Source: Sphingomonas albertensis | GTDB taxonomy: Bacteria > Pseudomonadota > Alphaproteobacteria > Sphingomonadales > Sphingomonadaceae | Direction: 5' to 3' | Assembly (NCBI RefSeq): GCF_014358075.1 | Contig: NZ_JACONT010000025.1 | Location: forward strand, 1 to 62,239 | Length of the DNA stretch: 62,239 nucleotides | Part shown: positions 1 through 9,365 of the stretch, piece after piece | How the letters are laid out: each line of letters starts with the position of its first letter | Position numbering within the stretch: the stretch's first letter is position 1 | The notes under the pieces: model-generated | Told to the model about the DNA's origin: nothing | What the model saw: only the letters and a program-made list of their open reading frames with translations | The model's database searches: none | Made by a program: the position numbers and the translations under genes

Positions 1-824
1 ATCGCGCTCGCGCCGATTACAGTCATGCCGAGCGCGCGCCGGCGGCGATGTTCATGGGGCTGACGATCGCCAACGTCGTCGGCGTGCCGCTCGCGACCTG
101 GGCGGGCGAGCATCTCGGCTGGCGCGCGTCGTTCTGGGGGATTGCCGGGCTCGGCATCGCGACGATGGCGGCCTTGCGCCTGACCCTGCCGCCTTTACCG
201 GCGCCGGCGGGCAGCGACGCGATGAGCGAGTTGCGGGTGCTGACCCGAGGCCCGGTGCTCGGCGCGCTCGGCATGACTGTAATCGGCGCGAGCGCGATGT
301 TCACCGTCTTCACCTATATCACGCCGATCCTGCGCGAGGTGACGCACGCGTCGCTCGGCTTCGTCACCGCGATGCTGGTGACGTACGGCGTCGGGCTAAC
401 GGTCGGCAATTGGCTGGGCGGGCGGTTTGCCGATCGGTCGGTCGACCGGACGCTGATCGTGACGCTCGCCGCTCTGGCGGTGATCCTCGCGGCGTTCGCG
501 GTCTTCATGCCGCTGAAGGCGCCGACCGCGATCCTTATCCTCCTTTGGGGCATTGCCAGTTTCGCACTCGTCCCGCCGCTCCAGATCCGCGTGATGCAGG
601 CGGCGGCGGCTGCGCCGAACCTCGCCTCGGCGATGAACATCGGCGCGTTCAATCTGGGCAATGCGATCGGCGCGGCGCTTGGCGGCGGGGTGATCGCAGC
701 GGGGCTGGGATTTCCCGCCGTGGCATTGGCTGGCGCGGCATCGGCGGCGCTGGGCTTGGTTGCGGTGATCGTCAGTGTCCGGCGGCAATCGGCAAAGATT
801 GGCTCGGCACGTTGTGAAACATGA
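1..824 (+). CDS. MFS transporter, DHA1/AraJ-like, 5'-truncated by window edge
   Basis: C-terminal part of a 12-TM major facilitator of the drug/arabinose exporter type. The frame is open to base 3, so the true start lies outside the window; the ATG at 48 is internal. The motif GVPLATWAGEHLGWRASFW fits the family signature in the middle of the N-terminal half, and about eight hydrophobic segments follow, ending in a short basic tail. The expected role is proton-driven export of a small hydrophobic compound or sugar across the inner membrane. The substrate cannot be told from sequence. The gene ends at a TGA at 822 and the next gene is more than 350 bp away. Confidence 0.85.
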   Translation, partial: RARADYSHAERAPAAMFMGLTIANVVGVPLATWAGEHLGWRASFWGIAGLGIATMAALRLTLPPLPAPAGSDAMSELRVLTRGPVLGALGMTVIGASAMFTVFTYITPILREVTHASLGFVTAMLVTYGVGLTVGNWLGGRFADRSVDRTLIVTLAALAVILAAFAVFMPLKAPTAILILLWGIASFALVPPLQIRVMQAAAAAPNLASAMNIGAFNLGNAIGAALGGGVIAAGLGFPAVALAGAASAALGLVAVIVSVRRQSAKIGSARCET

Positions 825-1186
825 AGACAGCGGGGACGTAGAAAGCCCGTGACTGCCACGCCCTTAGAGGCGTAATCCTTTAGTCCAATTTACTATTCTG
901 ACCCAGTTCCTGACATTCAGCCGCAATTTTGCACCTACCACACCAGACATTCGCTACCTGTTTTCCGGCTCCCCGACCTCGGACACCCGTTCATATTCAA
1001 ACGGCTCGTTAGCGATGGCAAAGATTGCAGCTTGGAAGCGAGTATATGGCCACTGGTTCTGCCTATTGAGGGGATCGCTTCGGCAAGGCATTGCTGGCCG
1101 CTGGGCAGCCATACTCCATCAAGTGGATCGGCGTTGAATTCCAACCGCCGTCGTGTATCCGTACCGCACCACAAAAAGGGTTGATC
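825..1186. other. Intergenic stretch without a recognised gene
   Basis: Between the MFS gene and the small lipoprotein gene I see no ORF with coding character and no clear hairpin. Its last 15 bases hold the purine-rich ribosome-binding region of the lipoprotein gene (AAAAAGGG, about 7 bases before the ATG at 1187). The promoter of that gene should lie here, but I could not assign boxes. Confidence 0.4.
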
Positions 1187-1456
1187 ATGAAGAAAGTTTT
1201 TGCTGTCGCCGTCGTTACTAGCCTGCTCTCGCTCGCAGCCTGCAACACCAGCCCGCGCGAGCAGGCTGCCGATAAGATCGAGTCGAACACTGAAGCCGTC
1301 GCCGATAACCTCGAAGACGCGGCCGACGCCACGGGCAACGAAGCAGCTGAAGCGAACCTCGAGAACAAGGCCGACGCAGTGCGTGCGACAGGCCAGAATC
1401 AGGCTGAAGACATGCGCACCAACGATCCGGATACCAATCTTTCCAATGGCATCTAA
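1187..1456 (+). CDS. Small alanine/asparagine-rich lipoprotein
   Basis: An 89-residue protein with a lipoprotein signal peptide: MKK, a hydrophobic stretch, then the lipobox SLAAC, so the cysteine near residue 20 is the likely lipidation site. The mature part is acidic and rich in Ala, Asn, Glu and Asp, with helical heptad-like spacing of alanines. I chose ATG 1187 over the upstream in-frame start at 1091 because the signal peptide begins there and an AAAAAGGG box sits just before it. A strong hairpin terminator follows, so it is probably a single-gene transcript. Function is unknown; it resembles short envelope-stress or entericidin-like lipoproteins only in general style. Confidence 0.7.
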   Translation: MKKVFAVAVVTSLLSLAACNTSPREQAADKIESNTEAVADNLEDAADATGNEAAEANLENKADAVRATGQNQAEDMRTNDPDTNLSNGI

Positions 1457-1511
1457 CAGACTAAGCGCTTAGTCCTGCAGACAGCTTGCTCTCAAGCGGC
1501 TTGCAAAAATA

Positions 1512-1542
1512 GGGCATTCGAGGCGACTCGGATGCCCTTCTT
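1512..1542 (+). terminator. Rho-independent terminator after the lipoprotein gene
   Basis: GGGCATTCGAG (1512-1522) pairs with CTCGGATGCCC (1527-1537), an 11-bp stem with one G-U pair, around a GCGA (GNRA) tetraloop. TTCTT follows and an A-rich run precedes, so it might act in both directions. It lies 55 bp after the lipoprotein stop codon. Confidence 0.75.
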
Positions 1543-1853
1543 ACGTCTTGCAATGAGCGCCAAGGCTGTTGGCAGCTGTAGCCATCCTATGCACCATAAG
1601 CGATCCAAACGGGAGGTGTACGACTTGAGACATGTTCCCAGGCTTTCGGCGAGCTAGTGAATATGATTGGCCCGCTGCATGGAAGATCATAGCTGGCATT
1701 CGCGCGCCCTTCTCGGCTTCCGAAACCTACGCATCCATTGATTATCCAGATGAGGTCGACAGCATCTTGATGTGGGCCACCTTATTGAATGTTTTCTGCT
1801 AGCGCGAAGCCATCATAAAGGTAAGGTGCAGTGTCCTTAATCGGAGAAGATGG
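1543..1853. other. Intergenic stretch upstream of the M13 peptidase gene
   Basis: No gene with coding character is visible here. The right end carries the ribosome-binding site of the peptidase gene (GGAGA at 1843-1847). No repeat or hairpin stood out apart from the terminator on its left. Confidence 0.4.
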
Positions 1854-3926
1854 TTGGTTTTGAAGTATATGCCGCTTGTTGCCCTCCTCGGCGTCATCGC
1901 GATCGGGAGCGCGGTTGCTGGCCAGACTCCGCAGCCGACAGCGGCAGTGCCTACGGATAGCACCGCGGCGACCAGCTACGGCACCTGGGGCTTTGATGTG
2001 ACGGGGATGGATCGTAGCGTGAAGCCCGGTGATGACTGGTTCCGCTTCGTCAACGGTGCGTGGGCGGACCGAACGAAGATTCCGCCGGATCGATCGTCCT
2101 ACGGTGCCTTCGCGGTTTTGCGGGACATTTCTGAGCAGAGGCTGCGTAGCCTCATCGGCCGCTATAGCGCTTCCGACACCGCGCATCCCGACCGGATGAA
2201 GGCAGCAATCCTCTACGCAGGGTTCACGGACACCGCGACCGCAGAGAAGCTCGACGCCGCACCGCTGACCCAGCGACTGGCGCCGCTGAGGGCTGCTACG
2301 TCAAAGGACGACATCGCCCGGTTCATGGGGCGCTCGCTCGGCGGTTTTGGCGCCAGCTTCTTCGCGCCCGGCGTCAACGACGACGCCAAGCAGCCAGACG
2401 TGTACGCCCTCTATTTGCGGCAGTCCGGCTTGGGCCTCGGCGATCGCGACCTCTATCTCGACGGCAAGTTCGCTCCACAGGTTGCGCGGTATCGCCAATA
2501 TGTGACGCAGATGCTGACGCTTGCGGGATGGCCCAACGCCGAGGCCGCGGCGGGGAACGTCGTGGCGATGGAGACCAAGCTCGCTCAGGCGCATTGGACG
2601 CGCGCGCAGAGCCGCGACCGCGACAAGACCTACAACCCGACGACGCCCGCGCGGTTGGCGAGCCAGGCACCCGGTTTTCCCTGGACGACGTTCTTCAAGG
2701 CGGCCGGCGTTGACGCCGCCAACCGCGCGATCGTGGCGCAGAACACCGCCTTCCCCGGCATCGCCAAGGTGTTCGCCGAGAGCGACCTCAATACGCTGAA
2801 GGCGTGGGAGGCGTTCCGCATCACCGACGACATAGCGCCACTCCTTTCGAAGCGCTTCGTCGACGCGCAATTCGAGTTTCGCTCGAAATTCCTGAACGGC
2901 CAGCCGCAGCAGCGCGAGCGCTGGAAGCGCGCGGTGGCGTTCGCCGAGAATGGCGTCGGTGAGGGGATCGGGCGGGACTATGTCGCGCTCTACTTCCCGC
3001 CCGCGTCCAAGGCGAAGATGGACCAGCTCGTCGGCAATTTGCGCGTGGCATTGGCTGGGCGCATCCGCAATCTGACGTGGATGGGCGCTGCTACGAAGGA
3101 GCAGGCGCTCGACAAGCTCCGAGGCTTTAACGTCAAGATCGGCTACCCAGACAAGTGGCGCGACTATGCTGGCCTCCAGATCAAACCGGGCGACCTTGTC
3201 GGCAACGCAGAGGCCGCGCAACGCTTCGAATGGGATCACCGGCGAGCGCGGATCGGCAATCCGGTCGACAAGGCTGAATGGGGAATGACCCCACAAACGG
3301 TCAACGCCTACTATAACTCGGTCAAGAACGAGATCGTCTTCCCGGCCGCAATTCTGCAGCCGCCCTTCTTCGACCCAAAGGCGGACGACGCCGTGAATTA
3401 TGGCGGCATCGGCGGCGTGATCGGCCATGAGATCAGCCACGGCTTCGACGATCAGGGCCGAAAGTCGGACGGCAGTGGCATTCTGCGCGACTGGTGGACG
3501 GCGGAGGACGCGACCAAGTTCGAGGCACAGGCGGCAAGGCTAGGCGAACAGTACGAGGCGTACAGCTTCGACGGGCTGCCCGGCATTCACATCAATGGCC
3601 GTGCTTCGATGGGAGAGAACATAGGCGATCTTGGCGGGGTGCTGATCTCGCTCGATGCGTATCATACCTCGCTTGGCGGCAAGGCGGCCCCCGTGCTTGG
3701 CGACTTCACCGGCGATCAGCGCTTCTTCCTGGGTTGGGGACAGGTTTGGCGGACGCTGTTCCGGAACGAGGCGCTCCGACAGCAGCTGGTCAGCGACCCG
3801 CACTCGCCGGGCCAGATCCGCGCGGTGAACCCGCTACGCAACGTAGATGCTTGGTACGCCGCGTGGAAGATCGATCCTAGGCAGAAGCAGTATCTCGCAC
3901 CGGCCGACCGCGTACGGATCTGGTGA
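1854..3926 (+). CDS. M13 (neprilysin/PepO) family zinc endopeptidase
   Basis: A 690-residue exported metallopeptidase. An N-terminal hydrophobic signal (MPLVALLGVIAIGSAVAG) is followed by the M13 N domain (from YGTWGFDVTGMDRSVKPGDD) and the C-terminal catalytic domain. Zinc ligands are visible: HEISH at residues 525-529 and the third ligand in ENIGDLGG (E588). The ending RVRIW matches the conserved xxxRxW tail of the family. It should cleave short peptides in the periplasm. The start used is TTG 1854, with GGAGA six bases upstream; ATG 1869 in the same frame is the alternative and keeps the signal peptide. Length is normal for the family. Confidence 0.95.
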   Translation: MVLKYMPLVALLGVIAIGSAVAGQTPQPTAAVPTDSTAATSYGTWGFDVTGMDRSVKPGDDWFRFVNGAWADRTKIPPDRSSYGAFAVLRDISEQRLRSLIGRYSASDTAHPDRMKAAILYAGFTDTATAEKLDAAPLTQRLAPLRAATSKDDIARFMGRSLGGFGASFFAPGVNDDAKQPDVYALYLRQSGLGLGDRDLYLDGKFAPQVARYRQYVTQMLTLAGWPNAEAAAGNVVAMETKLAQAHWTRAQSRDRDKTYNPTTPARLASQAPGFPWTTFFKAAGVDAANRAIVAQNTAFPGIAKVFAESDLNTLKAWEAFRITDDIAPLLSKRFVDAQFEFRSKFLNGQPQQRERWKRAVAFAENGVGEGIGRDYVALYFPPASKAKMDQLVGNLRVALAGRIRNLTWMGAATKEQALDKLRGFNVKIGYPDKWRDYAGLQIKPGDLVGNAEAAQRFEWDHRRARIGNPVDKAEWGMTPQTVNAYYNSVKNEIVFPAAILQPPFFDPKADDAVNYGGIGGVIGHEISHGFDDQGRKSDGSGILRDWWTAEDATKFEAQAARLGEQYEAYSFDGLPGIHINGRASMGENIGDLGGVLISLDAYHTSLGGKAAPVLGDFTGDQRFFLGWGQVWRTLFRNEALRQQLVSDPHSPGQIRAVNPLRNVDAWYAAWKIDPRQKQYLAPADRVRIW

Positions 3927-4261
3927 CAGTGCCATCTGTCAGATAACTACGGCGGGCGGCAAATGGGTAGCTCAGGATCTGAGGTGACTTGCTGCACCTA
4001 TTCGTCCGCCAGCGCTACTCATCGGCGCGAACCCATACCCGGTCATTCACGGCGGCTTGTTGGCGCCCCGAAACCGGACGCCTATTCATCGTCGCGCTAA
4101 GACCGCTCCTAGTGGCTAGAATTCCGCACTCAACGTGGCGGTTCGCGTCGCTTACGCCCTAATTTGCAGGAGCGGTGCTGCGAAATTACAATTTTCCTGC
4201 TATTGCGAGACGATTGCAATTACGGAGATCTGCTTCTAACGCCTTCGCAAAGGGGAATAGA
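3927..4261. other. Intergenic stretch upstream of the TonB receptor gene
   Basis: A 6-bp inverted repeat (TGACAG / CTGTCA, 3924-3941) starts on the peptidase stop codon; it has no T-run, so it is at best a weak terminator. The right part should hold the promoter of the TonB receptor gene, including the TTGC/GCAA inverted repeat annotated separately. No gene is seen. Confidence 0.4.
4203..4219 (+). promoter_or_regulatory. Candidate iron-responsive operator before TonB receptor
   Basis: TTGCGAGACGATTGCAA is an imperfect inverted repeat (TTGC...GCAA) about 45 bp before the receptor ATG. Placement upstream of a predicted iron-chelate receptor suggests a Fur-type site, but the match to any consensus is only loose. 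Treat it as a hypothesis. Confidence 0.2.
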
Positions 4262-6391
4262 ATGAAGATCGCATTGGGCATGATCGCCGCAAGTGTCATG
4301 ACGACAGGCATAGCGAGCGCGCAGGAGATTCAGGCCTCCGATGGTGGGGACGATGCCCGGAAAGATATCGTAATAACGGCTGCGCGCACGAACCTGCCGG
4401 CTAGCGCCCTGCCCCTAACCGTGGACGTGATCGACCGCGAGACACTGTCACGTCAGGTCGCAGTCTCCGGCTCGGTCGTCGACGCGATATCCGCGCTGCT
4501 GCCGGCCTTCTCGCCCACACGTGAAAAGATCACCGGCTTCGGCGAAACGCTGCGCGGTCGCTCGCCGCTTTATGCGATCAACGGCATTCCGCAGAGCACG
4601 CCAATCCGCGACGGCGCACGCGACGGCTATACCATCGACCCCTTCTTCATCGACCGGGTCGAAGTGATCTATGGCTCCAACGCGCTGCAGGGCATTGGCG
4701 CGACCGGCGGCGTAGTGAACCAGGTCACCGCGAGCGCGCCGACGCAGAACGGCTGGAGCGGCCGCACGCTGCTTCAGGGTAACAGCGGCGACGATTTCGC
4801 AGGGTCGTCACTTGGCGCCAAGGTCGCCGGTCTCGTCACCATGCGCAGCGGCCGGTTCGACGCGACGGGCGGCATCGCCTTCGAGCGGCGCGGCGTTTTC
4901 GTCGATGGCCGCGGACGGCGCATTGGCCTCGACGGCAACCAGAGCGAACTTCAGGATACGGACAGCCTGGCCTTCTTCGGCCGGGTCGGCGTCGATCTGT
5001 CCGACACCGCCCGGTTCGAGGTGATCGCCAACCGCTTCAAGCTGGAAGGCAACAACCACTATGTCGCGGTCGATGGCAACCGGACGCTCGGCATCCCTGC
5101 CACTAGCCGGAGAGGGGAAACGGTCGGACAACCCTCTACCGGCCTGGCCGAGATGGTGTCGGCATCGCTGACCGACGGCAATTTGATGGGCGGGGCGTTC
5201 ACGCTCCAAGGCTTTTACAACCGGACCAGCGACACGTTCGCCGGCGGTATCCTCGCGACCTTCCAGGACGCGAGGATCGCTCCTGCCGGCACACTGTTTG
5301 ACCAGTCGCGCAACGTCTCGCGCAAGCTTGGTGGCAAGATCAGCTATGAACGCGCGGTACCGGAGTTCGAGGCGCTGACGCTGACCGCCGGGTTCGACGC
5401 GCTGATCGATCGCACCAAGCAGGATCTGGTGCAGACCGGCCGCACCTGGGTGCCGCGGACGGATTTTCGCAGCCTCGCGCCGTTCGGCCAGGCCAATCTC
5501 AAACTGTTCGACGGCATCGTCAGGGTCGCGGGCGGCGTCCGGTACGAGAACGTGCGGCTCGATATCCCCGACTATACGACGCTTGCGAGTGCCGGTTCTC
5601 GGGCCGTTATTGGCGGCAAGCCATCATTCAACCGCGCGCTGTGGAACGGTGGTTTCGTGCTGGAGCCGGTCAAGGGTATCCGCGCCTATGGCAGCTATGC
5701 CGAGGGCTACACGATCGCCGATATTGGTCGTGTCCTGCGCGGTATCAGCCAGCCTGATATCCGGATCGCCGACTTTCTCGATCTGACGCCGGTGATCTCG
5801 AACAACCGGGAGATCGGCTTCGAAGTGAAACAAGGGCCGCTGGACGCCAGCGCGACCTATTATTGGTCGTCGAGCGATCTGGGTCAGGTGCTCGTCCGCA
5901 GCAGCGATGGCTTCTTCAACGTTGCGCGCCAGCCGATCGACATCGAGGGTCTCGAACTGAACCTCGCTGTTCGCACCCCGCTGCCCGGTCTGAAGGTCGG
6001 CACCGGTTTCAGTCATCTGGGCGGGCGCACCGACACCAACGCCGATGGCATTCTCGATGCCGATCTGGACGGCGCCAACATTTCGCCGGATCGCCTGAAC
6101 CTCAACCTGGATTACAGCCGCGGCCGTTTCAGTGCGCGTGTCCAGGGCCGCTATTACCTGTCCCGCCGCTTCGAGGGACAGCCGATCGCCAACGACTTCG
6201 CTGGTTATCGGCTGTTCGACGCGTATGTCGCCTACGAGCTATCGGTAGGCCGCGTAATGTTGAGCGTTCAGAACGTCGGCAATACCGATTACGTTACCTA
6301 CTACAGCGATACGCAGGGCCCGACCGACAATGCGCGTTTCTACACCGGGCGGGGCCGCAATTTCACGTTGAGCTGGCAGGCCGGCTTCTGA
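4262..6391 (+). CDS. TonB-dependent siderophore-type receptor
   Basis: A 709-residue outer-membrane receptor: signal peptide ending near ASAQ, then a TonB-box-like DIVITAARTNLP, a plug domain containing FFIDRVEVIYGSNALQG, and a 22-strand barrel ending in an aromatic residue (SWQAGF). It would import an iron chelate or similar ligand using TonB energy. I chose ATG 4262 (MKIALGMIAASVM) because the signal peptide starts there and an AAAGGGGAA box precedes it; the frame itself is open further upstream. Its TGA overlaps the ATG of the downstream PepSY gene, so the two are translationally coupled. This pairing with a PepSY-TM protein is typical of siderophore uptake operons. Confidence 0.92.
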   Translation: MKIALGMIAASVMTTGIASAQEIQASDGGDDARKDIVITAARTNLPASALPLTVDVIDRETLSRQVAVSGSVVDAISALLPAFSPTREKITGFGETLRGRSPLYAINGIPQSTPIRDGARDGYTIDPFFIDRVEVIYGSNALQGIGATGGVVNQVTASAPTQNGWSGRTLLQGNSGDDFAGSSLGAKVAGLVTMRSGRFDATGGIAFERRGVFVDGRGRRIGLDGNQSELQDTDSLAFFGRVGVDLSDTARFEVIANRFKLEGNNHYVAVDGNRTLGIPATSRRGETVGQPSTGLAEMVSASLTDGNLMGGAFTLQGFYNRTSDTFAGGILATFQDARIAPAGTLFDQSRNVSRKLGGKISYERAVPEFEALTLTAGFDALIDRTKQDLVQTGRTWVPRTDFRSLAPFGQANLKLFDGIVRVAGGVRYENVRLDIPDYTTLASAGSRAVIGGKPSFNRALWNGGFVLEPVKGIRAYGSYAEGYTIADIGRVLRGISQPDIRIADFLDLTPVISNNREIGFEVKQGPLDASATYYWSSSDLGQVLVRSSDGFFNVARQPIDIEGLELNLAVRTPLPGLKVGTGFSHLGGRTDTNADGILDADLDGANISPDRLNLNLDYSRGRFSARVQGRYYLSRRFEGQPIANDFAGYRLFDAYVAYELSVGRVMLSVQNVGNTDYVTYYSDTQGPTDNARFYTGRGRNFTLSWQAGF

Positions 6392-7452
6392 TGCGCATCC
6401 TGTCCCTGCTGCATCGCTGGATCGGCGCGATCGGCGGCCTGCTGCTGGCGGTACTGGGGCTCACGGGTACGCTGCTCGTCTGGCGCAACCAGCTGACCTT
6501 CGTGGCGCACGCTGGCGATCCAGTCCGGGCCGATCCGGGATCGCTGGCCTTGGCGGTCGGCGCAGTAGCGGGCGCGTCGTCCCCGATCGACCGCATTACC
6601 TTCGCAGGCGACGGTCTGGGCGTTCATCAGGCCATCTTCGCAGACGGCAACGGTGCCTATATCAGCCAGGCTGGCGTGACGGTCGACCGCTGGTCCTCGT
6701 CATGGCAGCGACCGGAATTGTGGGTGTTCGACCTCCATCATCGCCTTCTGGTCGGCGATGCCGGCGAGACAATTACCGGGATCGCCGGGCTTACGGGCCT
6801 GTTTTTCCTCATTACGGGGCTGATCCTGTGGTGGCGGATGCGCAGCCGCTTTCGGCTGAGGTTATGGCCCGCGACGATGAGCCCCGGCGCAATCGTCCAT
6901 CACCACCGGGACATGGGCGTCGTGACGGCGCCGTTGCTGCTCGTGTCGCTGGTAACGGGCGTTCTGATGATTTTTCCCGCGTTGGGTGGGCCCTTGCTTG
7001 CCGAAACACGGGCGGTCGCACCCAAAGTTCACGGTGTCCGAGCCACGCCATCCGCGCATGACCTGAAGCCGCTTTTCACGGCTGCGGCCGCGATGTTTCC
7101 CAGTGCCGAATTTCGCCGCCTGCAAATGCCGCGGAAGACCGGCGCTCCCATCGTCCTGCGCCTCCGCCAATCTTTCGAATGGACCCCGAACGGACGGACG
7201 TTCGTGTACGCCGATCCGGTTACCCTGGCCATCCTGGCCCATGACGATCCAGCAACCCGGGGAAAGGCGGCATCAATCCGCGAGAAACTCTATCCCGTGC
7301 ACGCTGCCAAGACCGGCGGCATTGCATGGAAGGTCGCCATGACGGTGTCGGGCATCGTACTGACGCTGCTTGGCAGCCTAGCGGTGTACGGCTTCTGGCG
7401 GACGAAGTGGAACGTGGGCCAGAGCAAGCGGAGAAAGAGAAAAGTATTTTAA
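6391..7452 (+). CDS. PepSY-associated TM protein (PiuB-like)
   Basis: A 353-residue inner-membrane protein. TM1 lies in RWIGAIGGLLLAVLGLTGTL, a second hairpin around GLTGLFFLITGLILWW, then HHHRDMGVVTAPLLLVSLVTG, and a C-terminal TM before a basic tail. This is the PepSY_TM (DUF2061/PiuB-like) layout found next to TonB siderophore receptors, where it is thought to help release or reduce iron in the periplasm. The start is fixed by the TGATG overlap with the receptor gene. The ending is rich in Lys and Arg. The exact reaction is not established for this family. Confidence 0.88.
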   Translation: MRILSLLHRWIGAIGGLLLAVLGLTGTLLVWRNQLTFVAHAGDPVRADPGSLALAVGAVAGASSPIDRITFAGDGLGVHQAIFADGNGAYISQAGVTVDRWSSSWQRPELWVFDLHHRLLVGDAGETITGIAGLTGLFFLITGLILWWRMRSRFRLRLWPATMSPGAIVHHHRDMGVVTAPLLLVSLVTGVLMIFPALGGPLLAETRAVAPKVHGVRATPSAHDLKPLFTAAAAMFPSAEFRRLQMPRKTGAPIVLRLRQSFEWTPNGRTFVYADPVTLAILAHDDPATRGKAASIREKLYPVHAAKTGGIAWKVAMTVSGIVLTLLGSLAVYGFWRTKWNVGQSKRRKRKVF

Positions 7453-7797
7453 ACCATGACGTTCATGAGAATATTTGAGGCTCGAATGACCGGCTGGTTA
7501 CGGAGCTAGAGACCCAAATGTTGACGTTCGGCACTGCGTGGCGGCTTCCCATAAGCTGCCTTTCGTTCATTTGCGTGGCATAGGCAGAAGCTGCCCCAAA
7601 CCTACCGGGCCCGTCATACTACCGCACTAGCCGGCCACCGGCTTCAGCCTTGCCCGGGAAAGACACATCTCCCGAGATTGGAGATCCCAACCTGCCTCAT
7701 CACATCGCCTGGAAGTTGTTAACCGCCGCCCCGCGGCGATGCCCCCGACCACGCGGGTGCGCAACCGATCCAGTCGTCACGACCATTTTTGCCGATG
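7453..7797. other. Intergenic stretch between convergent genes
   Basis: Both flanking genes end here. I found no ORF with coding bias and no strong terminator hairpin with a T-run. Confidence 0.4.
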
Positions 7798-8226
7798 TCA
7801 ATCCACGGCTGACAGCCCGGCAGCAGCGATACCTGCGAGCGCACACGCTTCGTCATTATCCGAGGTGTCACCAGTCACGCCCACTGCCCCGATCAACTGG
7901 CCATCTGCGTCGACGATGAGCACGCCGCCCGCCGCAGGCACGACGCCGTGCGGAGAGATTGGCCCGAGCGACGCAATGAACGTCGGGCGCTCCGACGCCA
8001 TCTCGGCAATCTTACGGCTCGATATGCCGAGCGCGAGCGCCCCGCCCGCCTTGGCCATCGCAATCTGCGGCCGCAGCGTCGAGGCCCCGTCTTCACGCTG
8101 CATCGCGACGAGGTGCCCTCCGGGATCGAGCACTGCCACGCAGAGAGGCTTGAAACCGAGCTCTACCCTCCTCTGCAACGTCGCCGTGACAATTTTGCTG
8201 GCAAGTTCAAGTGTGATGCGCACCAT
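7798..8226 (-). CDS. GlcG/HbpS family protein (DUF336)
   Basis: A 142-residue single-domain protein of the GlcG/HbpS family. The signature runs from ITLELASKI through VAVLDPGGHLVAMQREDGA to the glycine-rich GGVLIVDADGQLIGAVGVTG and the ending DNDEACALAGI. Members bind heme (HbpS) or accompany glycolate and diol oxidation genes; a catalytic role is not settled. An AAAGGAA box six bases before the start supports ATG 8226. It is divergent from the TauD-like dioxygenase gene and shares a 260-bp intergenic region with it, so the two may be co-regulated. Confidence 0.9.
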   Translation of the reverse strand: MVRITLELASKIVTATLQRRVELGFKPLCVAVLDPGGHLVAMQREDGASTLRPQIAMAKAGGALALGISSRKIAEMASERPTFIASLGPISPHGVVPAAGGVLIVDADGQLIGAVGVTGDTSDNDEACALAGIAAAGLSAVD

Positions 8227-8486
8227 GCATGGTTCCTTTTTTCGACCGATATCCCGGAGGATGGGTAAACGGCGCGAGGTTGGCAGGGATCATGGCCAAC
8301 TATGAGAATGCCTCTACCGCCTTTGGCGATCCACGCGACGCCCATTTGCGCAGCAGCTGCACACAAATATGCCCCGGTTGACCGGCTCAAACAAATGCTT
8401 TGCGGTCCACCTCGACGGTCGATCGTTAAAACCGTCATGCGGCGGTCGATCCTCGTCGACTGCGAACGTGCGATTATGGAGTACGG

Positions 8487-9365
8487 ATGATGGGCGATCT
8501 TCTGGCGAGTCGAGTTGGCCTCGACGTGGTCGTAACGGGAAAGGGCGTCGGCGCGGAGGTTCGGGGTATCGATCTTCGGAAGCTCGATGACCAACAGTTC
8601 GCCGACCTGCACCAGGCCTGGCTCGACAATCTTGTCCTGCTCGTTCGCGACCAGGCGCTGTCGGACGCGGACCTGATCGCCTTCAGCCGCCGGTTCGGCG
8701 ACCTCGATCTTGCGCCCATCCAGGAGACCGGCCGCCGTTTCGTCGAGGGACTGCCCGAACTCTATGTCGTCTCGAACGTGGTCGAGGGCGGTGTCCCGAT
8801 CGGCAGCCTCGGGAACGGCGAGGCGGTCTGGCACACCGACATGTCCTATGTCGAAGTCCCGCCCCAGGCGAGCGCGCTCTATGCGCTGGAAGTGCCACCG
8901 ACGGGCGGCAATACGAGCTTTATCGATATGTACGCCGTGTACGAAGCGCTGCCCGATGACCTGCAGGCGCGCATCGCCGGACGCCGCGTCAAACACGACG
9001 GCACCTACAATAGCGGTGGTTTCCTCCGCCAGGGCGTCACGCCGAGCGACGATCCGCGCAAGGCGCCGGGGAGTCTGCATCCGTTGGTCTACACGCATCC
9101 CGAAACCCGACGCCCCGCGCTGTATCTCGGCCGCCGACGGAATGCCTATATCGATGGTCTGGATCTGGCCGAATCCGAGGCGTTGCTCGACGAGCTTTGG
9201 GATCATGTCGACGGCGACCGGTTTGGCTGGAGCCATCACTGGCGCAAGGGTGATCTGGTGCTGTGGGACAATCGCTGCACGATGCACCGCCGTGATGCGT
9301 TCGATCCGGCCGCGCGGCGCGTAATGCACAGGACGCAGATCAAGGGGACGGGCCGACCTGCATGA
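8487..9365 (+). CDS. TauD/TfdA family Fe(II)/2-oxoglutarate dioxygenase
   Basis: A 292-residue alpha-ketoglutarate dioxygenase. The first two iron ligands lie in WHTDMSY, the distal histidine in NRCTMHRRDAF, and the 2-oxoglutarate-binding arginine in the following AARRVMHRT. The family oxidises taurine, alkylsulfates, phenoxyacetates and similar anions, releasing sulfite or cleaving ether bonds; the substrate here is unknown. GGAG sits five bases before ATG 8487. Its stop overlaps the start of an anion/cation symporter-type MFS gene, so the pair probably imports and oxidises one compound. Confidence 0.9.
   Translation: MMGDLLASRVGLDVVVTGKGVGAEVRGIDLRKLDDQQFADLHQAWLDNLVLLVRDQALSDADLIAFSRRFGDLDLAPIQETGRRFVEGLPELYVVSNVVEGGVPIGSLGNGEAVWHTDMSYVEVPPQASALYALEVPPTGGNTSFIDMYAVYEALPDDLQARIAGRRVKHDGTYNSGGFLRQGVTPSDDPRKAPGSLHPLVYTHPETRRPALYLGRRRNAYIDGLDLAESEALLDELWDHVDGDRFGWSHHWRKGDLVLWDNRCTMHRRDAFDPAARRVMHRTQIKGTGRPA

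Noticed and set aside
2301..3440. 379-codon minus-strand ORF inside the M13 peptidase gene
   Set aside because: Typical high-GC antisense shadow with no domain; the plus-strand peptidase is complete with its zinc motif.
3937..3947. TGTCAGATAAC resembling the fucose-locus operator motif
   Set aside because: Single isolated half-site, not paired, and 315 bp before an iron-type receptor; expected by chance in 62 kb.
5863..6390. Open frame preceding the PepSY start
   Set aside because: It is a shadow of the TonB receptor barrel; the TGATG overlap fixes the PepSY start at 6391.
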